DNA from: Anaerotignum faecicola
GTDB lineage: Bacteria > Bacillota > Clostridia > Lachnospirales > Anaerotignaceae
Assembly: GCA_024460105.1 (NCBI GenBank)
Contig: JANFXS010000002.1
Location: 124,001 to 188,000, forward strand
Reading direction: 5' to 3'
DNA length: 64,000 nt
Shown here one piece after another: positions 50,351 through 59,022 of this stretch (position 1 is its first letter; each line of letters begins with the position of its first letter). Below the pieces are notes generated by a model. It had not been told where the DNA came from, did not search any database, and worked only from the letters and a program-made list of their open reading frames with translations. The translations under genes were made by a program, and so were the position numbers.

Positions 50351-51361
50351 ATGGAAGATTTTGAAATTTGTGCAAAAAACAGAAACCAGTCAAACGAGTG
50401 TATTATAGCCCAAAAAATATTTGACCAGTGCCGCCTTCAGATCTGCTTAACGCCGTCAATGATCGGCCCTGCAAAAGCTGCCGCTCCCGGAGGGCCCGGC
50501 TGCTGCAAACCTTCGCCAAAAGGCGAAACCCTTGTCCCGCCTGCAAACGCTGTGTCTGTAAACGCATGCAACATATGCGTAAGCGATATTGCAGTATTGA
50601 ACAAGTCTCCTAATCCGCTTAATAACGGAACATGGGACGTTAAAATCAGGTTCACATTCTCATATATCCTAAAGTTCTATGATAATGACAACCGCGAAAT
50701 TTATTCCGCACCGGCATTCAACACCTATACAACAAGCCTTTCCCTTTACGGAGGCAACGATTTATGCGGAGTAAATTCATTTAATGAGCTTTTCTGCGGA
50801 TGCGACCACAACGGCCCGTTCCTCAGCATCGACACAAACGCCGTACTTCTTGCGGCTTCGCTTCGCTACCCATGCACCAATGTAGGAGGGGCAAATAATG
50901 CCTTCTGCTGCACATGCGTCCCATGCGACTGCGGATGCGGCAATGTAAATAATAATGTATTAAATACAAATTCATTCAATAATAATTCAATCTGCGGATG
51001 CAGTAAAAACTGCGGATGCAATTGCAACTGTAACTGTAATTGCAACTGCAACTGCGGCACAGTAAGCCCGGAAGACTGCGGGCCCTCAAACCAGAACCTT
51101 GCTCCGATAGGGGTTAACACAACAATAGGCTTATTTGCTGTTGTAAGGCTCTTCAGGATTTCAAATATGTGCGTGGAAAGCTGCGGAGTCTGCATACCGG
51201 AAGAATGTACGGTAATTTCACCGGAAACGTCAGACCCTTGCGCATTCTTTGACAGCCTTGATTTCCCCACAAACCTTTTCGCTCCGCAAAGCTACTATGT
51301 GCCATCGGACGCAAACGGCACCGCGACCTATACGCCCGGCAGTTGCAATAATTGCAAGTAA
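50351..51361 (+). CDS. Cysteine-rich probable spore-surface protein
   Basis: The 336-residue protein has no signal peptide and about 40 Cys. It opens MEDFEICAKNRNQSNECIIA and QKIFDQCRLQICLTP, a wording I recall from conserved clostridial proteins tied to spores. A beta-rich middle (about 70-175) is followed by a Cys/Asn-rich insert (about 185-240) with CNCN dipeptide repeats and then a second conserved part. Cys-rich, unexported proteins of this kind cross-link coat or exosporium layers. The SigK-like promoter supports this. AAAGGAGG before ATG 50351. Confidence 0.65.
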   Translation: MEDFEICAKNRNQSNECIIAQKIFDQCRLQICLTPSMIGPAKAAAPGGPGCCKPSPKGETLVPPANAVSVNACNICVSDIAVLNKSPNPLNNGTWDVKIRFTFSYILKFYDNDNREIYSAPAFNTYTTSLSLYGGNDLCGVNSFNELFCGCDHNGPFLSIDTNAVLLAASLRYPCTNVGGANNAFCCTCVPCDCGCGNVNNNVLNTNSFNNNSICGCSKNCGCNCNCNCNCNCNCGTVSPEDCGPSNQNLAPIGVNTTIGLFAVVRLFRISNMCVESCGVCIPEECTVISPETSDPCAFFDSLDFPTNLFAPQSYYVPSDANGTATYTPGSCNNCK

Positions 51362-51430
51362 TCTGTCCCCAAAGGCCATATATGAATATAAATTTTATAA
51401 TATAGTATAAATGCTTAGCTGAAGTATTCA

Positions 51431-51452
51431 GGGGTGTGCTTCTGCACACCCC
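51431..51452 (+). terminator. Terminator after the cysteine-rich gene
   Basis: GGGGTGTGC-TTCT-GCACACCCC, a perfect 9-bp stem 70 nt past the stop. The T tract is interrupted (TATATTATA). It may also serve the convergent gene at 51471. Confidence 0.7.
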
Positions 51453-51470
51453 CTATATTATACTTATTAT

Positions 51471-53051
51471 TTAACCCTTAAATAAATCGGTTGTAGTATA
51501 AAACCGGTTCAATACTTTTGAAGCTGAACAGCCAATGCCGATTTCATTGAAATCGTCTGAAACGATGTTGCTTCTCGTTGAAATATTGTTCATAAACCAT
51601 CCATAAATATTAATTGCGTCGCCTGTTGCCGTAGTACATATATTTTCCGCTGCCATCGTAAAATTTATGCCGGCGTTCGTCATTCTTGCAAAGGGAGTAA
51701 GGCCATTTTTGCTTGTATAGCTTCCCTTTGCAAGAGTATTCATTTCATTGCTGTGTTCTTTAGCAACGCCGTCTGAAGCGCTGTTTCTTATAAGCACAGG
51801 CAGTCCGTGCTTAACCCGGGCGCTGTTTATCATATCAAATAATTCGTTTTCGACATACTTTTCATTTTCAGCAGTATAAAACTTTGCGTCGCCTTCAAGG
51901 CCTTCCCTTATAATATGGATAGAATCTGCTTTATTATTTTCTTCCGCGTCAAAGTATACCGTGTAATAAAATCCATCTCCATGGTAAACAGCTTTTTCCG
52001 ATGAAAGGCTTACATATTTTCTTGCAAATAAAGACGAATACATCGTTGAATCCGAAATGTTAGCAAATTTAAATCCTTTCGAATTTGTAAATATTTCAGC
52101 TACTTTGCCGTTTTCAATGCCCACCATTAAAAAACGGCTGTAATCCGAATTGTATATGTACCTGTCAAAACCGTATAGATTTTTGTCCACCCTGTCAGGC
52201 TCTCCCAATTCGCTTTTAACATCCTCAACATTATCGCCGATTGTAAATGATACGTCGCCAATCGTAAATATTTCCGCAATCGGTTCAAGTTCGTCAGCTT
52301 TGCCGCTTTCCTCAGATTTTTCCGATTCACCGGCGTTTGTCCCGCTGCTTTCAGTCGGCTTTGTATCTGCCGCGCCGGAAGAGCTACTTTGTTGTTCTGC
52401 CGAAGGCTTTTGCACCTGATTCGTTTCCTGTTTTCCTTTGTTTTCATCTGCACCGGATTTAGGTATCTTTGACAATATAACTATCGCCTGTTCAACTGTG
52501 GCGGCTTTTTGGGGATTGAAGTTGCCGTCGAACCCGCTTATATAACCGTTCTTTTTAAGTACATTTACAGCGTCTTTAGCCCATTGCGATATACTTGCGT
52601 CGTCTTTGAACTTGCCGTCGCTTTCAAAAACCCCTTCAAGGGGTACGGAAAGCTCGTTGATAAGCTTATACATTATAACCGCAAGCTGTTCATTTGTCGC
52701 CTGGCCGTTCGGGTTAAACTTGTCTTTGCCGACACCGGAAACAAAACCTAAATTCACAGCCGCTGTAATTTCAGGGCTTGAAGCGTCCGTAAAAGGGGAT
52801 TTCCCTTCCGCCTTTATCTCTTTTCCTGTATATACCGAATAAAATTTCATTATAAGTCTGCAAAGTTCCTCTCTTGTAATTGGTTTATCGCCCTTTTGAA
52901 GCAAGTCGTCGGGCACATATCCGTTCCTTGACGCTTCTTTTATAATGGCTTCAGACCAAGAACTGCTTTTGATTTCATTTGCCGCATATACGGGCAAGGC
53001 TATAGTTATGGCAATTAAAAAAGCGGAAATTCTTCTTAAAACCACTCTCAT
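51471..53051 (-). CDS. SLH-anchored CAP-domain protein
   Basis: The 526-residue protein has a signal peptide (1-23), three SLH domains (about 28-195; TREELCRLIMKFY, TNEQLAVIMYKL, TVEQAIVILSKI), a Ser/Glu-rich linker (about 198-255), a CAP-associated N-terminal domain (about 262-385; TIGDVSFTIGDNVEDVKSEL) and a CAP/SCP domain (about 395-520; AKEHSNEMNTLAKGSYTSKN, AAENICTT). The second conserved CAP His appears replaced. It is a wall-displayed protein of unknown activity. AAGGAG before ATG 53051. Confidence 0.88.
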   Translation of the reverse strand: MRVVLRRISAFLIAITIALPVYAANEIKSSSWSEAIIKEASRNGYVPDDLLQKGDKPITREELCRLIMKFYSVYTGKEIKAEGKSPFTDASSPEITAAVNLGFVSGVGKDKFNPNGQATNEQLAVIMYKLINELSVPLEGVFESDGKFKDDASISQWAKDAVNVLKKNGYISGFDGNFNPQKAATVEQAIVILSKIPKSGADENKGKQETNQVQKPSAEQQSSSSGAADTKPTESSGTNAGESEKSEESGKADELEPIAEIFTIGDVSFTIGDNVEDVKSELGEPDRVDKNLYGFDRYIYNSDYSRFLMVGIENGKVAEIFTNSKGFKFANISDSTMYSSLFARKYVSLSSEKAVYHGDGFYYTVYFDAEENNKADSIHIIREGLEGDAKFYTAENEKYVENELFDMINSARVKHGLPVLIRNSASDGVAKEHSNEMNTLAKGSYTSKNGLTPFARMTNAGINFTMAAENICTTATGDAINIYGWFMNNISTRSNIVSDDFNEIGIGCSASKVLNRFYTTTDLFKG

Positions 53052-53195
53052 ATCTTCACTCCTTGATATTATTTATTGTTTTTATTTTAATTTAATAATA
53101 CGAATCTGTTACATAATTATAACACAAATTTTAAAAATTGCAAATTGCATTACAAATCCCGAAGCTTCAAATATCTATACATACTTACAACAAGT

Positions 53196-53223
53196 AAAAA
53201 GACAGCCGTAAAAACCGGCTGTC
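53196..53223 (-). terminator. Terminator after rny
   Basis: GACAGCCG-N7-CGGCTGTC, followed by TTTTT on the minus strand, 18 nt past the rny stop. Confidence 0.88.
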
Positions 53224-53240
53224 CTAAAATTCAAATATAT

Positions 53241-54812
53241 TTATTTTGCATATTCAACCGCACGCGTTTCGCGGATAAGGCTGACTTTAATCTGCCCTGG
53301 ATATTCCAGTTCGTCTTCAATCTTTTTAGCGATTTCCCTTGCAAGCACAGGAAGCCCCTCGTCATTCGTATCTTCAGGTATAACAATAATCCTAAGCTCC
53401 CTGCCAGCCTGTATTGCAAATGATTTCTCAACGCCTTTAAAATTATCTCCGATTTCTTCAAGTTTCTGAAGCCGTTTAATATATGATTCCAAAGTTTCTC
53501 TTCTGGCCCCCGGCCTTGCGGCTGAAATAGCATCCGCCGCCTGGACAAGCACAGCCACAATGCTTTGAGGGTCAACATCGCCATGATGGGCCTCAACGGC
53601 ATTTATAACAATATGGTTTTCTTTATACTTTTTAAGCAGTCCAACGCCTATGCTTACATGCGACCCCTCCATTTCATGATCAATGCTTTTTCCTATGTCA
53701 TGGAGGAGGCCCGCCCTTTTGGCAATATTAACATCAACGCCGATTTCGGCAGCCATAAGCCCAGCAAGGTGCGAAACCTCTATAGAATGTTTAAGTACGT
53801 TCTGACCGTAGCTTGTCCTGTATTTAAGTTTTCCGAGAAGCCGTACAAGTTCGTGGTGAAGCCCGTTAACGCCTGTTTCAAATGTAGCCGCTTCTCCTTC
53901 GTCCCTGATAATGACTTCAACTTCTTTTTTGGCTTTTTCGACCATTTCTTCAATTCTCGAAGGATGCACCCTTCCGTCCACAATAAGTTTTTCAAGGGCA
54001 ATCCTCGCAACCTCTCGTCTTACGGGGTCAAATCCCGAAAGTATAACCGCCTCCGGCGTATCGTCGATTATAAGGTCTATTCCCGTTAAAGTTTCAAGAG
54101 CCCGTATATTCCTGCCCTCACGGCCTATAATCCGGCCCTTCATTTCATCATTCGGAAGCTGTACAACCGATACGGTGGTTTCCGTAACATGATCAACCGC
54201 ACATCTTTGTATCGCGTTTGCGACTATTTCCCTGCTTCTTTTTTCCGCTTCAATCTTCGCTTTGGATTCAATATCTTTAATCATAATAGCAGCTTCATGT
54301 TTCACATCGTTTTCTATTGTGCTTAAAAGGTAATTTTTTGCTTCTTCAGATGTAAGTCCTGAAATTCGTTCAAGCTCATGAAGATGCTTTTCCTGTATCG
54401 CCTCAACTTCTTCCCTTTGTTTTTCAAGCTCGTCAAGCTTTTTGTTAAGCTGTTCCTCTTTTTTCTCAAATGAATCTGATTTTTTGTCAAGGGTTTCTTC
54501 TTTTTGGATCAACCGGCGTTCAGTTCTTTGAAGTTCGTTTCTTCTTTCACGAACTTCCCTTTCCAATTCATTCTTAGTACGTAAACTTTCTTCTTTTGCT
54601 TCAAGAAGAATTTCTTTTTTCTTTGCTTCCGCTTCCTTCTTGGAGTCTTCAACTATTTTTTCCGCCCTGCTTTCAGCTACGCCGATTTTTGCTTCTGCAA
54701 TGTGTTTTCTATAGTTAAAGCCTATCAGTAAGCCTAGTACCACTCCAATAACTCCAATAATAATTGACATGATTAATGGGTCTATGGGAAACACCTCCTT
54801 AGTAAAATTCAT
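53241..54812 (-). CDS. rny: Ribonuclease Y
   Basis: A 523-residue frame from the ATG at 54812. It shows an N-terminal membrane helix (about 13-33), a long coiled coil (about 40-205), a KH domain ([20 protein letters not shown]) and an HD domain ([19 protein letters not shown]). RNase Y is the membrane-anchored endonuclease that starts mRNA decay in Firmicutes. The start is doubtful: the ATG at 54812 lacks a ribosome site, while AAGGAGG at 54,794-54,800 is 8 nt before an ATA codon at 54785; the next ATG (54770) is 23 nt from it. A GGCGTA-CTT-TACGCC hairpin precedes the first ATG. Confidence 0.96.
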   Translation of the reverse strand: MNFTKEVFPIDPLIMSIIIGVIGVVLGLLIGFNYRKHIAEAKIGVAESRAEKIVEDSKKEAEAKKKEILLEAKEESLRTKNELEREVRERRNELQRTERRLIQKEETLDKKSDSFEKKEEQLNKKLDELEKQREEVEAIQEKHLHELERISGLTSEEAKNYLLSTIENDVKHEAAIMIKDIESKAKIEAEKRSREIVANAIQRCAVDHVTETTVSVVQLPNDEMKGRIIGREGRNIRALETLTGIDLIIDDTPEAVILSGFDPVRREVARIALEKLIVDGRVHPSRIEEMVEKAKKEVEVIIRDEGEAATFETGVNGLHHELVRLLGKLKYRTSYGQNVLKHSIEVSHLAGLMAAEIGVDVNIAKRAGLLHDIGKSIDHEMEGSHVSIGVGLLKKYKENHIVINAVEAHHGDVDPQSIVAVLVQAADAISAARPGARRETLESYIKRLQKLEEIGDNFKGVEKSFAIQAGRELRIIVIPEDTNDEGLPVLAREIAKKIEDELEYPGQIKVSLIRETRAVEYAK

Positions 54813-54839
54813 AATAACGGCGTAAAGTACGCCTTTTTA

Positions 54840-54868
54840 ATTTTAATTCTTTTTAATAGTCATGTCAA
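54840..54868 (-). promoter_or_regulatory. Promoter of rny
   Basis: On the minus strand TTGACA (54,868-54,863), 17-bp spacer, TAAAAT (54,845-54,840). The mRNA would start near 54,833. Confidence 0.65.
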
Positions 54869-54955
54869 GGTTGATTTACGTCTTTTTTACCTTTATATCC
54901 AAATATGCACAAAAAATATACATTATAATTTGTATTTTTTATAATTATATATCAA

Positions 54956-54981
54956 AAAAAGCCCTTAAAAAATGGGCTTTT
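54956..54981. terminator. Terminator after gpr
   Basis: AAAAAGCCC-N9-GGGCTTTT with eight T on the minus strand, 130 nt past gpr. The rest of 54,869-55,113 shows no gene. Confidence 0.75.
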
Positions 54982-55113
54982 ATTTTAAGGCATAATAATT
55001 TCTTTTCAGTCATCAGCGCCAAAAACAGTCTTGATTTGCTATTTTGAGCATCGGAAAAGTATATTTTAATATATTTTGTATGAATATGCGTAAAGTTAAT
55101 GCAAATATGTTAT

Positions 55114-56100
55114 TTACATAAATTTTGCAGTATCTTCAATAGTCATTCCGTTATGGACGGATATATTAATAGCGTCGGAAATAATTTTTGCAAGCCTGTC
55201 AATAACCGCGTCAACCTCTTTGGGCGTTACAAACATATTGCCTGCATATGGAGTCAAAGTATCATATATGAGCTGATATCTGTCCTCGTCATCTATGCTT
55301 TCAAGCATTTCATAAAATTCACTGCCTTCTTCAACGGCGTTGGCCATTTCTTTAAGCATACTTCCCATTGTGTCGTTAACAAGGGTTGCCGCGTCTACGA
55401 CAGTCGGAACTCCTATAGCTATAACCGGCACTCCGAGAGTTTCCTCATTAAGAGCCTGCCTTTTGTTTCCCACTCCGCTTCCCGGTATAATACCGGTATC
55501 CGAAAGCTGTATTGCCGCGTTTATCCTTGACGAGCGCCTTGCCGCCAAAGCATCTACGGCAATAACAATATCGGGCTTCATCTTTTCCGAAATGCCTTTG
55601 ATTATTTCGCCCGTTTCAATCCCCGTTATGCCCATTACTCCCGGCGATACGGCTGCGGCCGGCCTCACCGCTCCGTCAAGTTCTTCCGGAAGGGTATCAA
55701 ACATATGTCTTGTAACAAGTATGCGGTTAACAACCTTAGGACCGAGTGCATCCGGAGTAATATTCCAGTTTCCAAGGCCGACAATAAGAAATGTAGAATC
55801 GCTTTTCGCCGAACAAAGCTCGGTAATACATTCAGCAAGCTTCCTTGTTATTTCCTTATGGCATGCCGGATCGTTTTCTCTAAGGCCGGGGCTTTCTATT
55901 GTTATATAACTTCCGAGAGGTTTGCTCATGGCCCTGCTTCCGTTTTCGTTTATAATTTCAACGGTTGTTATATCCATATACTCATTTTCTTCGGTATTTA
56001 CAACTATGCCGTCGTCAATATCGCCCTTTTCTTCTTCAATTATTTCTCGGGCTTCCACGGCCAAATCTGTCCTGACGGAAAATTTTTGTTTTTTATCCAT
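55114..56100 (-). CDS. gpr: Spore germination protease GPR
   Basis: The 328-residue protein has the GPR pattern: RTDLAVEAREIIEEEKGDID (zymogen propeptide-like start), STFLIVGLGNWNITPDALGP, GVMGITGIETGEIIKGI, IVIAVDALAARRSSRI and IIPGSGVGNKRQALNEETLG. It degrades small acid-soluble spore proteins during germination, so the organism forms endospores. AAGGTGG before ATG 56100. It is divergent from sigK. Confidence 0.96.
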   Translation of the reverse strand: MDKKQKFSVRTDLAVEAREIIEEEKGDIDDGIVVNTEENEYMDITTVEIINENGSRAMSKPLGSYITIESPGLRENDPACHKEITRKLAECITELCSAKSDSTFLIVGLGNWNITPDALGPKVVNRILVTRHMFDTLPEELDGAVRPAAAVSPGVMGITGIETGEIIKGISEKMKPDIVIAVDALAARRSSRINAAIQLSDTGIIPGSGVGNKRQALNEETLGVPVIAIGVPTVVDAATLVNDTMGSMLKEMANAVEEGSEFYEMLESIDDEDRYQLIYDTLTPYAGNMFVTPKEVDAVIDRLAKIISDAINISVHNGMTIEDTAKFM

Positions 56101-56227
56101 TTTATTAACACCACCTTGCCGTTATTTTGTCTGTATAAAAAAATTCTATACATTTTATTTATTTTTGTAACCGGAAAAGCCGCAGATGAATATATTAATA
56201 TTCAAGGTAGCCTTTGGGGGTGTTTGT

Positions 56228-56896
56228 TTGTCGGACAATAACAGCGGATACACCTTTTCCTACAATAGCAGCAACTCCTTCCCTCAGCCACTTTCGCCCG
56301 AGGAGGAGGAAAAATACATCCAACTGCTTAAAAACGGGGATGCGGAAGCCAGAAACATATTAATAGAACGCAATCTTCGGCTTGTAGCCCATATAGTCAA
56401 AAAATATTCCGCCGCAAAGGACAGCGAGGATTTAATTTCAATAGGGGCAATAGGGCTTATAAAGGGAATATCCTCATTTAATCCTGACAAAAATACACGT
56501 TTGGCAACATATGCAGCCAGATGTATAGAAAATGAAATTTTAATGCACCTCAGAGCCACAAAAAAATATATAAACGATGTGTATCTTCAAGACCCGATAA
56601 GCAGTGACAAAGAAGGGAACGAAATAACTATACTAGACGTTATAAGCCAAACCGGAGAAACGGTAAGCGATGCGGTTGACTTGGGATTTGATATAAAAAG
56701 CCTGTATGAAAATATGAAAACTTGCCTCAAGCCCCAGGAAAAACTTGTTATAGAACTAAGGTACGGATTATACGGAAAAGAAGAAGTTACTCAGCGTGAA
56801 ATCGCAAAGCTTCTCGGCATATCACGCAGTTATGTAAGCAGAATAGAAAAACGGGCGATAAAAAAACTCCACACGGCAATGTGCTGTGAAGAGTAA
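56228..56896 (+). CDS. sigK: Sporulation sigma factor SigK (uninterrupted)
   Basis: The 222-residue sigma-70 factor has PQPLSPEEEEKYIQLLKNGD, then LIERNLRLVAHIVKKYSAAK (region 2.1), EDLISIGAIGLIKGISSF, ATYAARCIENEILMHLR (region 2.3-2.4), and a region 4 REIAKLLGISRSYVSRIEKR. This is the SigK subgroup; no region 3 is present, as usual. There is no sign of a skin-element interruption. The start is probably TTG 56228, 7 nt after GGGGG; an ATG at 56186 has no ribosome site. A short pro-sequence may be present. Confidence 0.9.
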   Translation: MSDNNSGYTFSYNSSNSFPQPLSPEEEEKYIQLLKNGDAEARNILIERNLRLVAHIVKKYSAAKDSEDLISIGAIGLIKGISSFNPDKNTRLATYAARCIENEILMHLRATKKYINDVYLQDPISSDKEGNEITILDVISQTGETVSDAVDLGFDIKSLYENMKTCLKPQEKLVIELRYGLYGKEEVTQREIAKLLGISRSYVSRIEKRAIKKLHTAMCCEE

Positions 56897-56905
56897 AAAT
56901 AAAAA

Positions 56906-56927
56906 GCCGAAAGCTGAACGCTTCGGC
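56906..56927 (+). terminator. Hairpin after sigK
   Basis: GCCGAA-N10-TTCGGC within a longer imperfect stem, 10 nt past the sigK stop; no clear T tract, so weak. The rest of 56,928-57,312 is AT-rich with no gene. Confidence 0.4.
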
Positions 56928-57312
56928 AATACATATGCAGTTAAACATCGTAATCTTTATTAAAAACCTTTCAAATTAAAATCTTTCAAAAAAATATATA
57001 CTTTCAAGACTAATTCCGAAACGTCTCTTCTGAAAATCAAATATCCTCTTTTCACTTTCTCCAAACTTCAGCCTCTTTAAAATCAGGAATTATATTGCCG
57101 CCGATAATTTCATGTCAAAATGCTTCGGATAAATTTCATGTTCTTTTAATTTGCATTTTTAAAGTTTTTCGGCAATATTCAAAAACACGAACCACTTTTT
57201 ATTTTTAAGAAGTATACTGCGTTTATAAAGTTTGTTTTTCGATAACGTCGTATCGGCCTGCATAGGCTGACCACAGATTTTATTACACAGCAGAAAATAT
57301 CCTGTCCATATT

Positions 57313-57370
57313 AAAAACCTCCGAAAAATCCATGCGGCCTGTGTATCCGCAAAAATGTTCGGAGGTTTTT
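57313..57370. terminator. Terminator after rpsT
   Basis: AAAAACCTCCGAA (57,313-57,325) pairs with TTCGGAGGTTTTT (57,358-57,370), with an inner GCGG/CCGC stem. It lies 15 nt past the rpsT stop. Confidence 0.8.
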
Positions 57371-57385
57371 AATAAAATTTACAAA

Positions 57386-57646
57386 TTAAAGACTGTTAAC
57401 AAGCTTTGTAAGTGAAGATTTTTTCCTTGCACAGCTGTTTTTCTTTAAAATACCTTTTGAATACGCCCTGTCAATAGCGCTGATTGCGCCTTTTAAAGCC
57501 GCCTGAGCCGCTTCTTTATCTTTAGCCTCAACCGCAACGATAACTTTCTTCATAGCAGTTTTCGTGCTTGATTTAATCATTTTGTTAACTAATGTTTTCT
57601 TTGCTATAACTTTAACTCTTTTCTTTGCAGATTTAATGTTTGCCAC
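57386..57646 (-). CDS. rpsT: Ribosomal protein S20
   Basis: The 86-residue, Lys/Ala-rich helical protein has ANIKSAKKRVKVIAKKTLVN at the start and GILKKNSCARKKSSLTKLVN at the end, typical of S20, which binds 16S rRNA in the small subunit. The start codon is GTG (57646), 8 nt after AGGAGG. It has its own terminator and is separate from the rplT operon. Confidence 0.95.
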   Translation of the reverse strand: MANIKSAKKRVKVIAKKTLVNKMIKSSTKTAMKKVIVAVEAKDKEAAQAALKGAISAIDRAYSKGILKKNSCARKKSSLTKLVNSL

Positions 57647-57691
57647 GTGTTTTTCCTCCTAATAAAATCTATATAAATTCCCGTTATAGTA

Positions 57692-58048
57692 TTAGTTTAA
57701 TTTAGCCTTAGCAGTGTCAACCAACTTTGTGAAGCCTTCAGCGTCGCTGACAGCTAAATCTGCGAGCATCTTTCTGTTCATGTTAATGTTAGCCAATTTC
57801 AAGCCGTGCATTAACTGGCTGTAAGATATATTGTTAAGCCTTGCGGCAGCGTTAATCCTTGTAATCCAAAGGCTTCTGTATTCCCTTTTCGTCTGTTTCC
57901 TGCCAGCAAAAGCGTAAGCCATGGCTTTCATTACAGACTGTTTTGCAGTTCTGTACTGTTTGCTCCTTGCCCCGCGGTAACCTTTAGCTAATTTTAAAAC
58001 TTTTTTATGTTTTTTTCTCGCATTAAGCGCACCTTTTACTCTTGCCAT
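57692..58048 (-). CDS. rplT: Ribosomal protein L20
   Basis: The 118-residue basic protein has [56 protein letters not shown] and [20 protein letters not shown], the full L20 pattern and length. It is needed early in 50S assembly and in Firmicutes represses its own operon by binding the infC leader. Last gene of infC-rpmI-rplT. Confidence 0.97.
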   Translation of the reverse strand: MARVKGALNARKKHKKVLKLAKGYRGARSKQYRTAKQSVMKAMAYAFAGRKQTKREYRSLWITRINAAARLNNISYSQLMHGLKLANINMNRKMLADLAVSDAEGFTKLVDTAKAKLN

Positions 58049-58078
58049 TGTAACTTCCTCCTAATCATATTGACAGTA

Positions 58079-58279
58079 TTAAACGTACGGTAACAATTTC
58101 TTCTTGATTGAATTCAAAACAGTCTTGTCTGTTAATGTAGACTTTCTTAAATTCCTTTTCCTCTTAGTTGATTTTTTACCCATAATATGCTGAGTATTGG
58201 CTTTATGTCTTTTAAGCTGACCTGTTCCGGTAACTTTAAAACGTTTTGCAACTGCTTTTTTTGTTTTTAACTTAGGCAT
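58079..58279 (-). CDS. rpmI: Ribosomal protein L35
   Basis: The 66-residue basic protein opens [20 protein letters not shown], then [20 protein letters not shown], and ends [12 protein letters not shown]. Standard L35 in the conserved infC-rpmI-rplT order, 30 nt from rplT and 39 nt from infC. Confidence 0.97.
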   Translation of the reverse strand: MPKLKTKKAVAKRFKVTGTGQLKRHKANTQHIMGKKSTKRKRNLRKSTLTDKTVLNSIKKKLLPYV

Positions 58280-58318
58280 AATTTATATCCTCCTTAAATA
58301 ACCGTAAAATGTAATTTA

Positions 58319-58825
58319 TCATACCTTTGGAGCCAGGAACATAACAAGGCTCCTTGCTTCCATTTTAGGCGCTTTGTCTATAACACCGAATTCGGAAATG
58401 TCGTTAGCGAAACTTTCAAGTATAGCTACAGCAGTTTTGGAATGTCCTATTTCCCTTCCCCTGAAACGTATGCTTATTTTGACTTTATCACCGTTTTTAA
58501 GGAATTCGATAGCTTTTTTCACCTTAACCTGAACGTCGTGAGTATCAATACTTGGAGATAAGCGAAGCTCCTTAACGTCTACGGTTTTTTGTTTCTTTTT
58601 GGCTTCCTTTTCCTTTTTCGCCTGATCAAACCTGTATTTCCCGTAGTCCATAATCTTGCACACAGGCGGTTTTGCATTTGGGGCAATCTTAACTAGATCA
58701 AGATGCCTCTCGTCCGCCAACTTCTGCGCTTCTTTAGATGAAACAATACCAAGCTGGTTTCCTTCATCATCAATAAGCCTTACTTCCTTATCCCTAACCT
58801 GTTCGTTAATCATTAACTCAGTAAT
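58319..58825 (-). CDS. infC: Translation initiation factor IF-3, AUU start
   Basis: The 168-residue protein has INEQVRDKEVRLIDDEGNQL, ADERHLDLVKIAPNAKPPVC, KIMDYGKYRFDQAKKEKEAK and the C-terminal domain with IRFRGREIGHSKTAVAILES. I place the start at ATT 58825, giving (M)TELMINEQVRD: GGGAGG stands 9 nt upstream of it, whereas the ATG at 58813 is 21 nt away. AUU starts are a known feature of infC, letting IF-3 limit its own synthesis. Confidence 0.95.
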   Translation of the reverse strand: MTELMINEQVRDKEVRLIDDEGNQLGIVSSKEAQKLADERHLDLVKIAPNAKPPVCKIMDYGKYRFDQAKKEKEAKKKQKTVDVKELRLSPSIDTHDVQVKVKKAIEFLKNGDKVKISIRFRGREIGHSKTAVAILESFANDISEFGVIDKAPKMEARSLVMFLAPKV

Positions 58826-58979
58826 CGCACTGCACCTCCCAAAAGAATATAAAAAAAGTGGATAGAAAACTATCCACTCTCAAAACATCATAATACGCCC
58901 CAAAGGCAAATCAAAGTTCTGTATTAACCGTTGCCGCTTAAACTGCAAGGTGAGAAGTGGATACTTCTACTTTGTTACC
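58826..58979 (-). ncRNA. infC operon leader with attenuator (L20-leader type)
   Basis: The transcript from the promoter at 58,986 has a 150-nt leader. Near its end AGTGGATAG-N4-CTATCCACT (58,857-58,878) followed by six T is a strong terminator before the infC ribosome site. An upstream segment GTATCCACTTCTC can pair with GAGAGTGGATA of the terminator arm and would act as antiterminator. This matches the L20-controlled infC leader logic known in Bacillus. Confidence 0.75.
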
Positions 58980-58985
58980 TCTGGG

Positions 58986-59014
58986 AGTATATCACATCTT
59001 AATTCACAAGTCAA
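58986..59014 (-). promoter_or_regulatory. Promoter of the infC operon
   Basis: On the minus strand TTGACT (59,014-59,009), 17-bp spacer, TATACT (58,991-58,986), lying between the thrS stop and the leader. Confidence 0.75.
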
Positions 59015-59022
59015 TATAAAAT

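Noticed and set aside
56186-56896. sigK interrupted by a skin element
   Set aside because: The reading frame is continuous through all sigma regions.
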